Assembly: GCA_937925755.1 (NCBI GenBank)
Contig: CALAMX010000104.1
Location: forward strand, 1-13,791
Origin: an uncultured Burkholderiales bacterium
GTDB lineage: Bacteria > Pseudomonadota > Gammaproteobacteria > Burkholderiales > Thiobacillaceae
DNA: 13,791 bases
Reading direction: 5' to 3'
The stretch's first letter is position 1; every line of letters starts with the position of its first letter. A model generated the notes under the pieces. That model had not been told where the DNA came from. It worked only from the letters and a program-made list of their open reading frames with translations, and ran no database searches. The position numbers and the translations under genes were made by a program. Below, piece after piece: positions 6,513-13,791 of the stretch.

Positions 6513-8063
6513 ATGCCCCCAGCAGTCAGACCTGTACTCCTCATCATCCTGGATGGTTTCGGCTACCGGGAAGACGACCCTTACAACGCCATCGCCATCG
6601 CCCACAAACCCAACTGGGACCGCTATTGGCGCGAGTATCCCCACACCCTCATCAACGCCTCCGAGTCGGCCGTGGGGCTGCCGCGCGGGCAGATGGGCAA
6701 CTCCGAGGTGGGCCACCTCAACATCGGTGCCGGCCGCGTGGTCTACCAGGACTTCACGCGCATCGATCTGGCGATCCAGTCCGGTCACTTCTTCGAAAAC
6801 CGCGCCATCCTCGAGACCATACGCCGGGTCAAGCACTCGGGCGGCGCACTGCACATCTTCGGCCTGGTCTCCGACGGGGGCGTGCACAGTCACGAGAACC
6901 ACATCCACGCCATGCTGGAGATGGCCGTACGCGAGGGCCTTACACGCTTCTATGTGCACGCCTTTCTCGACGGGCGCGACACACCGCCCAAGTGCGCCGA
7001 CATTTATCTCCAGCGCCTGCAGGAGAAACTCGACAGGCTGGGCCGCGGCCGTATCGCCTCGATCATCGGCCGCTACTACGCCATGGACCGCGACCGGCGC
7101 TGGCCACGCGTGAAACAGGCCTATGACTTGATCACCTTAGGCCGCGCCGAGTTCATGGCACCGACCGCGCTGGAGGGCCTGGCGCTCGCCTATGCACGGG
7201 GCGAGACCGACGAGTTCGTCAAGGCCACGGCCATCGTGCCGGCGGGCGAGACACCGGTGCGCATGCACGATGGCGACGCCGTCGTCTACATGAACTTCCG
7301 CTCCGATCGCGCACGCCAGCTCACCCGCGCCTTCGTCGCCCCCGACTTCGCCGAGTTCGAGCGCGAATACGTGCCCAGGCTCTCCGCCTATTGCACACTG
7401 ACCAGCTACAGCGAGGAGTTCGACGTGCTGGTCGCCTTCCCGCCCGAGCGCATCCGCAACAGCTTCGGCGAATACATCTCCAACCTGGGGTTGCGGCAGC
7501 TGCGCATTGCCGAGACGGAAAAGTATCCGCACGTGACCTACTTCTTCAACGGCGGCGTGGAGACGGTGTTTCCGGGCGAGGAGCGCATCATGGTGCCCTC
7601 GCCACACGTGGCCACCTACGACCTCAAACCCGAGATGAGCGCCTATGAAGTGACCGACCGGCTCATCGAGGCGATCGAATCGCGCCGCTTCGATGCCATC
7701 ATCTGCAACTACGCCAATCCGGACATGGTCGGCCACACCGGCGACCTCGACGCCGCACGGCGCGCCATCGAGGCGGTGGACGCCTGTCTCGGTCGTGTGG
7801 TGCCAGCCATGCAGGCGATCGGCGGGGAGGTGTTGATCACCGCCGACCACGGCAACGCCGAGTGCATGCTCGACGAGGCCGCTGGCCAGCCGCATACCGC
7901 CCACACCACCAACCTGGTACCCTTCGTCTACATCGGCCGTCCTGCCCGTGTCGCCGAGGAGGGGGCGCTGGAGGACGTGGCGCCGACCCTGCTCAAGATG
8001 ATGGGGCTGCCGCAGCCGATGGAAATGACCGGCCACCCGCTGATCGTCTTCGCGGACGAGTAA
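6513..8063 (+). CDS. gpmI: 2,3-bisphosphoglycerate-independent phosphoglycerate mutase
   Basis: Cytoplasmic Mn-dependent enzyme that interconverts 3- and 2-phosphoglycerate in glycolysis and gluconeogenesis through a phosphoserine intermediate. At 516 aa it has the normal family length. Visible motifs in order: LIILDGFG with metal ligand Asp14; GNSEVGHLNIGAGR with the phosphorylated Ser64; DGRDTPP; GRYYAMDRDRRW; NFRSDRARQLTRAF; EKYPHVTYFFNGG; NPDMVGHTGD with Asp404 and His408; TADHGNAE with Asp445 and His446; and His464 in the following HTAHTTN. These match the two-metal site of the Geobacillus enzyme almost residue for residue. No Shine-Dalgarno is seen before ATG 6513; the leader is AT-rich, which may compensate. 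It diverges from the arsR-like gene and heads a tight plus-strand cluster, 19 bp before envC. Confidence 0.98.
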   Translation: MPPAVRPVLLIILDGFGYREDDPYNAIAIAHKPNWDRYWREYPHTLINASESAVGLPRGQMGNSEVGHLNIGAGRVVYQDFTRIDLAIQSGHFFENRAILETIRRVKHSGGALHIFGLVSDGGVHSHENHIHAMLEMAVREGLTRFYVHAFLDGRDTPPKCADIYLQRLQEKLDRLGRGRIASIIGRYYAMDRDRRWPRVKQAYDLITLGRAEFMAPTALEGLALAYARGETDEFVKATAIVPAGETPVRMHDGDAVVYMNFRSDRARQLTRAFVAPDFAEFEREYVPRLSAYCTLTSYSEEFDVLVAFPPERIRNSFGEYISNLGLRQLRIAETEKYPHVTYFFNGGVETVFPGEERIMVPSPHVATYDLKPEMSAYEVTDRLIEAIESRRFDAIICNYANPDMVGHTGDLDAARRAIEAVDACLGRVVPAMQAIGGEVLITADHGNAECMLDEAAGQPHTAHTTNLVPFVYIGRPARVAEEGALEDVAPTLLKMMGLPQPMEMTGHPLIVFADE

Positions 8064-8082
8064 GTCGCGCGCACGGGGGCCT

Positions 8083-9321
8083 GTGGATGCGCATCCATAC
8101 CGAGCCTGCCCCTTGTTGATCCTTCGCCTGCTGCTGCTGTTGAGTCTGGCCTTGCCGGCCTGGGGCAGCCTCGACGGCAAGCGACAGGAGCTCGAGGCGC
8201 TGCGTCAGCGCATCGAGCAACTCAAGCGGGAGATCGAGCAGGCGGCTGGCGACCGCTCCGAGGCGGCCGACGCCCTCAAGCAGTCCGAGCGGCGCATCTC
8301 CGACGTCAACCGCAACCTGCGCGAGCTGCACGATCGCCTGCGCGCACTCGACCGGGAGCTCGCGGAGCTCAACGCCGCTGCCGGCAAGGCCCGCGCGGAC
8401 CTCGAGGCACAGCAGTCGGCCCTGGCCACGCTTTTGCGAGCGTGGCATGTCCAGGGCGAGCGCGATGCCCTGCGTCTGCTGCTGAGTGGGCGCGATCCGG
8501 CCGAGGTCTCGCGCCAGCTCGCCTATCTGCGCTACATCGGCCAGGCACGCCAGGACCTCATCCGCACCCACCAGTCCGCGCTGGCACGCTTGCACACCCT
8601 GGAGACGCAAACCCGCGCGCGCAAGGCCGAGCTCGATGAGGCCCGCGCTGAGCAGCTTGCGCTCAGACGCCAGTTGGAGGCGGAAAAACGCGAGCGCCAG
8701 GCCGTGCTCGACAGGCTCTCCGAACAGATCCGCAGCCAGCGCCGTCAGGTCGACACCCTGGTGCGGGACGAGCAACGCCTGACCCGCCTGATCGAGCGCC
8801 TTGCCCGTCTGGCGGCAAGACCCTCGCACCCAGCGCGCAAGCCCGGCACCCCAGCCCCCCGGCCCGGCGAGGCAGTCACCGAGGTGGCCGACGCCAGCCT
8901 CGCAGGACTGGAGTTCGCAAAATTACAGGGGCGGCTCGCCCTGCCAGTGGCCGGAGAGATCATCGCCCGCTTTGGCCAGGCGCGTGAGGGTGGTGGCCCC
9001 TCCTGGAAGGGCCTGTTCATCCGCGCGCCGGCCGGCCGTGAGGTGCGGGCCGTCGGCAACGGGCGGGTGGTCTTCGCCGACTGGCTGCGCGGCTTCGGCA
9101 ACATCATGATCATCGACCACGGCGACGGCTATCTGAGCCTGTACAGCAACAACGAAAGCCTGTATAAGCAGGCGGGTGAACTCGTGCGCGCCGGGGATGT
9201 CATCGCTTCAGTCGGCAACACGGGCGGCCAGGTCGATACCGGTCTTTATTTCGAGTTGCGCCGCCAGGGCCGACCGTTCGACCCGCTGACCTGGGTCAAG
9301 CCCGGCATGCCGGTTAGATAG
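8083..9321 (+). CDS. envC: Murein hydrolase activator EnvC (degenerate M23/LytM protein)
   Basis: Periplasmic activator of cell-separation amidases, 412 aa. The order is a hydrophobic signal peptide (LLLLLSLALPAWG), a long Arg/Glu/Leu-rich coiled coil (about residues 28-245), a Pro-rich linker (about 247-270) and a C-terminal LytM domain (about 285-408). The zinc ligands of active M23 peptidases are missing: the first His region reads SWKGLF (308-312), the HxH region reads YSNNES (354 on) and LHFEL is LYFEL (388-392). E. coli EnvC has the same losses, with the nearly identical SLYFEIRRQG, and works by activating AmiA/AmiB rather than cutting peptidoglycan itself. The start is unsure: GTG 8083 is the longest choice, while TTG 8113 or 8116 would give a more typical signal peptide. 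The gene is closely followed by ctpA, a common arrangement for these families. Confidence 0.92.
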   Translation: MDAHPYRACPLLILRLLLLLSLALPAWGSLDGKRQELEALRQRIEQLKREIEQAAGDRSEAADALKQSERRISDVNRNLRELHDRLRALDRELAELNAAAGKARADLEAQQSALATLLRAWHVQGERDALRLLLSGRDPAEVSRQLAYLRYIGQARQDLIRTHQSALARLHTLETQTRARKAELDEARAEQLALRRQLEAEKRERQAVLDRLSEQIRSQRRQVDTLVRDEQRLTRLIERLARLAARPSHPARKPGTPAPRPGEAVTEVADASLAGLEFAKLQGRLALPVAGEIIARFGQAREGGGPSWKGLFIRAPAGREVRAVGNGRVVFADWLRGFGNIMIIDHGDGYLSLYSNNESLYKQAGELVRAGDVIASVGNTGGQVDTGLYFELRRQGRPFDPLTWVKPGMPVR

Positions 9322-9341
9322 ATGTGTTAAGTGTGAGCCCT

Positions 9342-10730
9342 ATGAAGTTCTCCAGATTCAAGCAATTCGGCCTGCTGGCATTGGGTGCCCTGTTGGGCGC
9401 GGCGCTGACGTTGAACTACCCTGCTGTGGCCCAGCGCGAGCGCGAGGGGCTACCGGTCGAGGACCTGCGCGCCTTCACCGAGATCTTTGGCAAGATCAAG
9501 AGCGACTACGTCGAGCCGGTCGACGACAAAAAGCTGATCACCGAGGCGATCAACGGTATGCTCTCGGGGCTCGATCCGCATTCCGCCTATCTGGACCCCG
9601 AGGCCTTCAAAGAGCTGCAGGTCGGCACCCAAGGTGAGTTCGGCGGCTTGGGCATCGAGGTCGGCATGGAGGACGGCTTCGTCAAGGTGGTCGCCCCCAT
9701 CGAGGACACCCCCGCGCACCGCGCCGGCATCAAGAGCGGCGACCTCATCATCAAACTGGACGAGACCCCCGTGAAGGGTATGAGCCTCAACGAGGCGGTC
9801 AAGCGCATGCGCGGCAAGCCCGGCACCACGATCACCCTCACGATCATGCGCAAGGGCGAAGCCAAGCCCATCGTAGTGACCCTCACGCGCGCGGTCATCA
9901 AGATCAAGAGCGTGAAACACCAGTTGATCGAACCCGGCTACGGCTACGTGCGCATCACCCAGTTCCAGGAACAGACCGGCGCGGCCCTGGTGGATGCCCT
10001 GCGCGACCTGGAGGCGCAAAACAAGGGGCCATTGAGCGGCCTGGTGCTGGATCTGCGCAACAACCCCGGTGGGCTGCTCAACACCGCCGTCGGCGTGGCC
10101 GGCGCCTTCTTAAAGCCCGGCGAGCTGGTGGTCTACACCGACGGCCGCAGTGAGGACGCGCGCATGCGCCTGAACAACTCACGCGAGCACTATTCTCGCT
10201 CGGGCGACAAGGACTACCTCGCGCGCGTGCCGACCTGGGCCAAGACCGCGCCCATGGTCGTGCTCGTCAATGGCGGTTCGGCCTCGGCCTCAGAGATCGT
10301 CGCCGGTGCCTTGCAAGATCACAAGCGGGCCTTGGTCGTCGGCACGCAGAGCTTTGGCAAGGGGTCGGTGCAGACCATCCTACCGCTCAACAACGGTGCC
10401 GCCATCAAGCTCACCACCGCCCGCTACTTCACGCCCAAGGGTCGCTCCATCCAGGCCAAGGGCATCGCCCCCGACATCGTCGTCGAGGAGGCGACGGTCA
10501 CCGCCGCGGCAGACGGCGCTGCGTCGCTTGCCGTGCGCGAGGCCGATCTGAGTCGGCATCTGTCCAACGGCAAGGAAGAGACGCCCGTCAAGACCGACAA
10601 GGACAAGGCCCCTAAGGACGAGAAGACGGAGAAACAGCCCGAGACACGTGAGATCATCTCCCGTAACGACTATCAGTTCAACCAGGCGCTGATTCTGCTC
10701 AAGGGACTCAACCTGCTGCAGGCGCGTTGA
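9342..10730 (+). CDS. ctpA: C-terminal processing peptidase, S41 family (CtpA/Prc)
   Basis: Periplasmic or membrane-anchored serine protease that trims or degrades envelope proteins, 462 aa from ATG 9342. The N-terminus MKFSRFKQFGLLALGALLG is a signal peptide or membrane anchor, ending near AVAQ. A helical segment, a PDZ domain (about residues 85-170, with GEFGGLGIEVG and GIKSGDLIIKLD) and the S41 core follow. The catalytic dyad is visible: the middle Ser of GSASASE (Ser315) and Lys340 in SFGKGSVQ, 25 residues apart as in E. coli Prc (S430/K455). The DLRNNPGGLL substrate-site motif is intact. The C-terminal 70 residues are a Lys/Asp/Glu-rich region ending in a hydrophobic helix. The ORF extends upstream to GTG 9324, 2 bp after envC; the ATG is preferred because it begins the signal sequence, though its ribosome site is weak. 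Confidence 0.95.
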   Translation: MKFSRFKQFGLLALGALLGAALTLNYPAVAQREREGLPVEDLRAFTEIFGKIKSDYVEPVDDKKLITEAINGMLSGLDPHSAYLDPEAFKELQVGTQGEFGGLGIEVGMEDGFVKVVAPIEDTPAHRAGIKSGDLIIKLDETPVKGMSLNEAVKRMRGKPGTTITLTIMRKGEAKPIVVTLTRAVIKIKSVKHQLIEPGYGYVRITQFQEQTGAALVDALRDLEAQNKGPLSGLVLDLRNNPGGLLNTAVGVAGAFLKPGELVVYTDGRSEDARMRLNNSREHYSRSGDKDYLARVPTWAKTAPMVVLVNGGSASASEIVAGALQDHKRALVVGTQSFGKGSVQTILPLNNGAAIKLTTARYFTPKGRSIQAKGIAPDIVVEEATVTAAADGAASLAVREADLSRHLSNGKEETPVKTDKDKAPKDEKTEKQPETREIISRNDYQFNQALILLKGLNLLQAR

Positions 10731-10863
10731 CGCAGCGATGGGCATGACGATGGGCATTGCGCAAGGCATCCATTGCACGCGCTGCACCGATCCGACGCCG
10801 ATCCCGACTTGGCCCGTCGTCGGTCACCGCGCGACTGCGCATGCATGACGATGCTCGCCGCGC

Positions 10864-11259
10864 ATGATACCTCCGGATGACACCCGCAAACAGCGGGATA
10901 TCGTCTTTCACCCCACGCCGCCCGCCCAGACCGAGCGCGCGCACGCCCTGCTCTCTGCGTTGCCGCGCCTGTCCGTGCTGCGCAGCGGCGAGCGTCAGCT
11001 CACCGTACAATACGACCTCTCCGACCATTGCCTGGAGGACCTGGAGAGCCTGCTTTGCGAGCAAGGCTTCCACTTGGAGGTGAGCCTGCTCATCAAGATC
11101 AAGCGCGCCCTCATCTACCACGTCGAGCGCGTGCAGCGTGAGAATCTTTGCTGCCCCGAGGTCTGCACCAAGAACTTCAAACCGCACATCCAGGTCTGGG
11201 ACCAGCGCCTACACGGCGACCACGACGACACGCCGCCGGAGTGGCGGCAGTACAAGTAG
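10864..11259 (+). CDS. Conserved-looking small cysteine-containing protein, function unknown
   Basis: I do not recognise this 131-aa protein with confidence. It is soluble: no signal peptide or membrane helix. Residues about 28-75 (HALLSALPRL, RQLTVQYDLSDHCLEDLESL, CEQGFHLE) follow a helix-strand-helix-strand pattern like a small ferredoxin-like or heavy-metal-associated fold, but the CxxC of such domains is absent. The second half is basic and holds a cysteine cluster, LCCPEVC (Cys96, Cys97, Cys101), followed by a charged, His/Asp-rich tail ending PPEWRQYK. Cys56 and Cys65 are further candidates for metal or thiol chemistry. No good ribosome site precedes ATG 10864. It sits 133 bp after ctpA and 44 bp before the MoeB-like gene on the same strand. 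The ORF is likely real: it fills the gap exactly and has ordered protein-like composition. Confidence 0.75.
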   Translation: MIPPDDTRKQRDIVFHPTPPAQTERAHALLSALPRLSVLRSGERQLTVQYDLSDHCLEDLESLLCEQGFHLEVSLLIKIKRALIYHVERVQRENLCCPEVCTKNFKPHIQVWDQRLHGDHDDTPPEWRQYK

Positions 11260-11303
11260 GGGCGCCTTGAGTCGGGGTGGCCAGGTGAGAAAGCGGCCTA
11301 GCC

Positions 11304-12065
11304 ATGAATGACGAGCAACTGCTGCGCTATTCGCGCCACATCCTGCTCAACGAAATCGGCGTCGAGGGCCAGAGCCGGCTGCACGCCGCCCACGCCCTGA
11401 TCGTCGGCGCCGGCGGCCTGGGCTCGCCGGCCGCCCTCTTCCTCGCCGCCTCGGGCGTAGGCCGCATCTCCCTGGCCGACCACGATCGTGTGGACCTGAG
11501 CAACCTGCAGCGGCAGATCGCACATGACATGGCGAGTGTGGGGGAGAACAAGGCCTTTTCTGCCGCGCGCCGCATGCGGGCGATGAATCCGGAGGTCAGC
11601 GTGCTACCGCTAGAGACCCGGCTGGCGGGAGAGGCCCTGGATCAAGCGGTGGCACAGGCCGACGTCGTGCTCGATTGCAGCGACAACTTCGCCACCCGTT
11701 ATGCCATCAACGCCGCCTGTGTCGCCCACCGGCGGCCGCTGGTCTCCGGCGCCGCGGTGCGTTTCGACGGTCAGGTAAGCGTCTTCGACCTGCGCCAGGC
11801 CGACGCCCCCTGTTACGCCTGCTTATTCCCCGTGGAGGGGCAGACGGGCGAGATGCGCTGCGCCGAGTTCGGCGTCTTCGCCCCCCTGGTCGGGGTGGTG
11901 GGCAGCCTGCAAGCCGCCGAAGCCCTGAAATTGCTCATCGGCGTTGGCCAAAGCTTGAGTGGCCGCCTTTTGCTGATCGACAGTCTGAACGCTCAATGGC
12001 GCACGATCCGAGTCCGACGCGACCCACATTGTCCGGTTTGTCAAAAGCGGAAGACAAAAGACTGA
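11304..12065 (+). CDS. MoeB/ThiF/HesA-family sulfur-carrier adenylyltransferase
   Basis: E1-like enzyme (253 aa) that adenylates the C-terminal Gly-Gly of a sulfur-carrier protein such as MoaD or ThiS, for molybdopterin or thiazole synthesis. The N-terminus RYSRHILLNEIGVEGQ is diagnostic. The nucleotide loop is GAGGLG (35-40), followed by DHDRVDLSNLQRQI with the catalytic acidic and Arg residues, and DCSDNFATRYAIN. Two CxxC pairs form the structural zinc site: CYAC (170-173) and CPVC (243-246). Cys186 in MRCAEFGV aligns by context with the active-site Cys184 of ThiF. There is no C-terminal rhodanese domain, so this is the short bacterial form. No moaD, thiS or thiG lies in the window, so MoeB and ThiF cannot be separated here; the gpmI-envC-ctpA context recalls genes usually labelled moeB or hesA. 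Confidence 0.93.
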   Translation: MNDEQLLRYSRHILLNEIGVEGQSRLHAAHALIVGAGGLGSPAALFLAASGVGRISLADHDRVDLSNLQRQIAHDMASVGENKAFSAARRMRAMNPEVSVLPLETRLAGEALDQAVAQADVVLDCSDNFATRYAINAACVAHRRPLVSGAAVRFDGQVSVFDLRQADAPCYACLFPVEGQTGEMRCAEFGVFAPLVGVVGSLQAAEALKLLIGVGQSLSGRLLLIDSLNAQWRTIRVRRDPHCPVCQKRKTKD

Positions 12066-12105
12066 GGACAGAGGGCTCGCGACTGTGCCAGCGCAGCCCC
12101 GCGGG

Positions 12106-12705
12106 TTATTCAGCAGAACCCTCTGCCGGGGGAAGCAGCCAGGCCGACTGAGCCTGCCAGTATTCGGTCGGCAGGCGCTTGAAGCCGCTGCGCGCAAACT
12201 GATGCCAGCGCCCGAGCACGAAGCAGATGAGGGCATTGGCAAGCGCCGCCGTGGCATCCGGGGGCACGGGCGAGGCCGGCTGGCTGGCGGCGATGCGCAG
12301 GCTTTGGCGCAACACCGCTTCGAGCCGGTCATGTAGCTGACTCACACGCGCCTGCAGCCGCTCGTTTTCGTGCACGAGCGCCTCCCCTACCAGCACCCGG
12401 GTCATGCCGGGGTTTTTTTCGGCGAAGGCCAGAAGCAGGGTCAGGATGGTGTAGAGCTGGCGCACGCCGTGCGCCTCCTCGCTGACGATGCGGTTGATGC
12501 GGCTGAACAAGGCCTGCTCGATGAACTCGATGAGGCCCTCGTACATCTGCGCCTTGCTGGCGAAATGGCGATAGAGGGCCGCCTCCGACACCTGCAGCCG
12601 CTGCGCCAGCGCAGCGGTGGTGATCCTCTCGGGTTGCGGCTCCTCCAGCATCTGCGCCAGGGCCTGCAGGATCTGCTGGCGGCGCTCGCCCGGCTGGCGG
12701 CTCAT
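12106..12705 (-). CDS. slmA: Nucleoid occlusion factor SlmA (TetR family)
   Basis: DNA-binding inhibitor of FtsZ assembly over the nucleoid, 199 aa from ATG 12705, the usual SlmA length. The N-terminal TetR helix-turn-helix is clear (RRQQILQALAQML, ITTAALAQRLQVSEAALYRHFASKAQMYEGLIEF, about residues 10-60). The SlmA-specific body follows: FSRINRIV, GVRQLYTILTLLLAFAEKNPGMTRVLVGEAL, HENERLQARVSQLHDRLE and a C-terminal FVLGRWHQFARSGFKRLPTEYWQ. ATG 12705 overlaps the DUF4936 stop (ATGA) and has a GAGG site about 8 bases upstream. The ORF could extend to 12759, but this would lie inside DUF4936 and give a non-family N-terminus. The gene converges with the MoeB-like gene, 40 bp apart, with no obvious terminator hairpin between them. 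Confidence 0.95.
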   Translation of the reverse strand: MSRQPGERRQQILQALAQMLEEPQPERITTAALAQRLQVSEAALYRHFASKAQMYEGLIEFIEQALFSRINRIVSEEAHGVRQLYTILTLLLAFAEKNPGMTRVLVGEALVHENERLQARVSQLHDRLEAVLRQSLRIAASQPASPVPPDATAALANALICFVLGRWHQFARSGFKRLPTEYWQAQSAWLLPPAEGSAE

Positions 12706-13016
12706 GCGCCAGCCTCTATCTGACAGCGTGCGGCCATGGACGTGACCTCGACGAAGCATTCGATGCGCCGCTCACCGCTTAAGAACATGTCCACATCGTA
12801 GGCGGCGACGAGTTCGCGCATGGCCGACTCGAAGGCGGCGGGCGCGACAACCCCTTCGTACAGCTCCAGCCACAGACGCGGCTCGTCGCGTTTGCGCATG
12901 AGCCGGCCGGCGACACCGGTACGGCAGGCCAGCCGTGACATCAGGCCGCGTACCAGGCGTTCGGTCTCTGGATCATCGTCTGTTACGCGGTACCAGACGC
13001 AATAGGTGTGGCGCAT
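12702..13016 (-). CDS. DUF4936 family protein
   Basis: A 104-aa cytoplasmic protein of unknown function, recognised by its opening (YCVWYRV), the arrangement of a long helix (ETERLVRGLMSRLACRTG), the RLMRKRDEPRLWLELYEGV segment typical of DUF4936, and its position next to ygfZ, a pairing I associate with Betaproteobacteria. The predicted alternation of strands and helices suggests a ferredoxin-like alpha/beta fold; no catalytic motif or metal site is evident. It starts 14 bp after the ygfZ stop without a clear ribosome site, and its stop overlaps the slmA start by 4 bp (ATGA). Both features point to co-translation in a ygfZ-DUF4936-slmA operon. Family call is from memory of sequence pattern and context. 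Confidence 0.8.
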   Translation of the reverse strand: MRHTYCVWYRVTDDDPETERLVRGLMSRLACRTGVAGRLMRKRDEPRLWLELYEGVVAPAAFESAMRELVAAYDVDMFLSGERRIECFVEVTSMAARCQIEAGA

Positions 13017-13030
13017 GAGGTCAGCGCGGT

Positions 13031-13791
13031 TCAGTCCGGCAGTTCGTAGGGCAGCGGTTGGAAAACGAGGCGCGGGCCGTCGGGACTGCCCAGTCGGACC
13101 TCGCCGCTCGCATAGCTCGACACCTGCATGACCGCCAGCACATCCGTCCCTCCCGTCGGGGCCGGCGCGGCATTGACCACCATGCCACAGGCCTGGCCCG
13201 GCAGATCGGGGCTAAAGAGCTCGCTACCGGGCGCCGCCGCGGCCTCGACATGGGCGAGATACATGCGCCGCTTGAGCCGGCCCAGATACTGGCTGCGCGC
13301 GACGATCTCCTGACCCGGGTAGCAGCCCTTGTTGAAGCTCACCCCGCCCAATACCTCCAGATTCACCATTTGCGGGACGAAATGGTCCTGTGTTTGAGGT
13401 AGGATGACCGGCACCCCGGCGCGGATGGTCAGCCAATCCCAAGCGGGCGCACCCACTGGTTTGGCCCGGGCCGACCAGTCCTGCCAGAGCTCGGGGGCCG
13501 CCGGCGGGGTGATGAAGACATCGAAGCGCTGCTCGCCCAGTCGCACCACCCAGCCGTTCGGGGTTTGCACTACGTCCATGGGGGCGTCTGGGACGCGCCC
13601 AAAGGACTCGCGCACCAGCACGTCGGCACCGGCGCCGTTCAACCCGAGGGCGACCCAGGTATCCGAGGCATCGGCAAGGCGCACCCGTGCCCGCAGAACG
13701 AACATCGCAAGGCGCTTTTGCATCGCCTCGCGCAACGCGCGCGGCAGCATGACGTAAAGCTCGCCGCCGCGGCGGAAGACCAGGAAGTCGG
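13031..13791 (-). CDS. ygfZ: YgfZ/GcvT-like folate-binding protein (5' end outside window)
   Basis: Tetrahydrofolate-binding protein of the YgfZ/IBA57 family, which supports repair or assembly of certain iron-sulfur enzymes such as the tRNA methylthiotransferase MiaB. The signature KGCYPGQE with its conserved Cys is present near 13320-13345, followed by IVARSQYLGRLKRRMYL, characteristic of the family. The C-terminal beta-barrel region ends at the stop at 13031. The frame stays open to the right edge: upstream of the ATG at 13750 the codons read DFLVFRRGGELYVMLPRALR, matching the family's interior, so 13750 is not the start and the N-terminal part is missing from the window. First visible gene of the minus-strand ygfZ-DUF4936-slmA run. 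Confidence 0.93.
   Translation of the reverse strand, partial: DFLVFRRGGELYVMLPRALREAMQKRLAMFVLRARVRLADASDTWVALGLNGAGADVLVRESFGRVPDAPMDVVQTPNGWVVRLGEQRFDVFITPPAAPELWQDWSARAKPVGAPAWDWLTIRAGVPVILPQTQDHFVPQMVNLEVLGGVSFNKGCYPGQEIVARSQYLGRLKRRMYLAHVEAAAAPGSELFSPDLPGQACGMVVNAAPAPTGGTDVLAVMQVSSYASGEVRLGSPDGPRLVFQPLPYELPD

Noticed and set aside
7137..8180. 347-codon minus-strand ORF
   Set aside because: It is antisense to gpmI, whose catalytic residues are all intact; the composition is shadow-like and no ribosome site or domain is seen.
7993..8829. 278-codon minus-strand ORF
   Set aside because: It is the complement of the EnvC coiled coil, giving a Leu/Ala-rich artefact.
10737..10757. GATGGGCAT repeated twice, 12 bp apart, after ctpA
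   Set aside because: Two short copies in a 133-bp gap, without symmetry or relation to a promoter, are weak evidence for a site.
10785..10825. Possible hairpin (CCGACG...CGTCGG) as a ctpA terminator
   Set aside because: The stem is short with a long loop, and no T-run follows.
12066..12105. Bidirectional terminator between the converging MoeB-like and slmA genes
   Set aside because: I looked for a stem with flanking A/T runs in these 40 bases and found none convincing.

Overview
The window is about 13.8 kb of GC-rich, densely coding bacterial chromosome. The gene content (SlmA, a YgfZ-DUF4936 pair, EnvC and CtpA behind gpmI, a MoeB/ThiF-type E1 enzyme) points to a proteobacterium. The DUF4936 gene beside ygfZ favours the Betaproteobacteria, possibly a sulfur- or ammonia-oxidising lineage. 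That placement is inferred from gene families, not from a marker gene.

Region 1 (1-6424, minus strand, reading right to left) is an efflux locus. An ArsR-family repressor gene (6080-6424) is followed by an AT-rich regulatory gap holding a perfect 10-6-10 palindrome (6003-6028). After it come an outer-membrane TolC-like channel, a lipoprotein periplasmic adaptor, an AcrB-like RND pump and the start of a small DUF2892 membrane protein that runs off the left edge. The three pump genes sit 9 bp apart or overlap, and the DUF2892 gene starts 39 bp after the pump. The regulator lacks the classical ArsR/SmtB metal sites. It does carry two cysteines exactly 66 residues apart, the spacing of the persulfide-sensing pair in BigR (C42/C108) and SqrR (C41/C107). 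A persulfide-type regulator, a DUF2892 protein (as in E. coli ygaV-ygaP) and a complete RND pump together suggest a reactive-sulfur-responsive efflux system. This is the most interesting part of the window.

Region 2 (6513-12065, plus strand) is a housekeeping run: gpmI (glycolytic phosphoglycerate mutase), envC (amidase activator with a degenerate M23 domain), ctpA (S41 processing protease), a small unrecognised cysteine-containing protein, and a MoeB/ThiF/HesA-like adenylyltransferase. The first three are tightly spaced and probably co-transcribed. gpmI and arsR are divergent and share a short AT-rich promoter region with an imperfect direct repeat.

Region 3 (12106-13791, minus strand) converges on region 2. 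It holds ygfZ (5' end beyond the right edge), a DUF4936 protein and slmA. The last two overlap by 4 bp (ATGA), so the three are likely one operon.

No tRNA, rRNA, CRISPR array, insertion sequence or phage gene is visible. No stretch above 300 bp lacks a gene.
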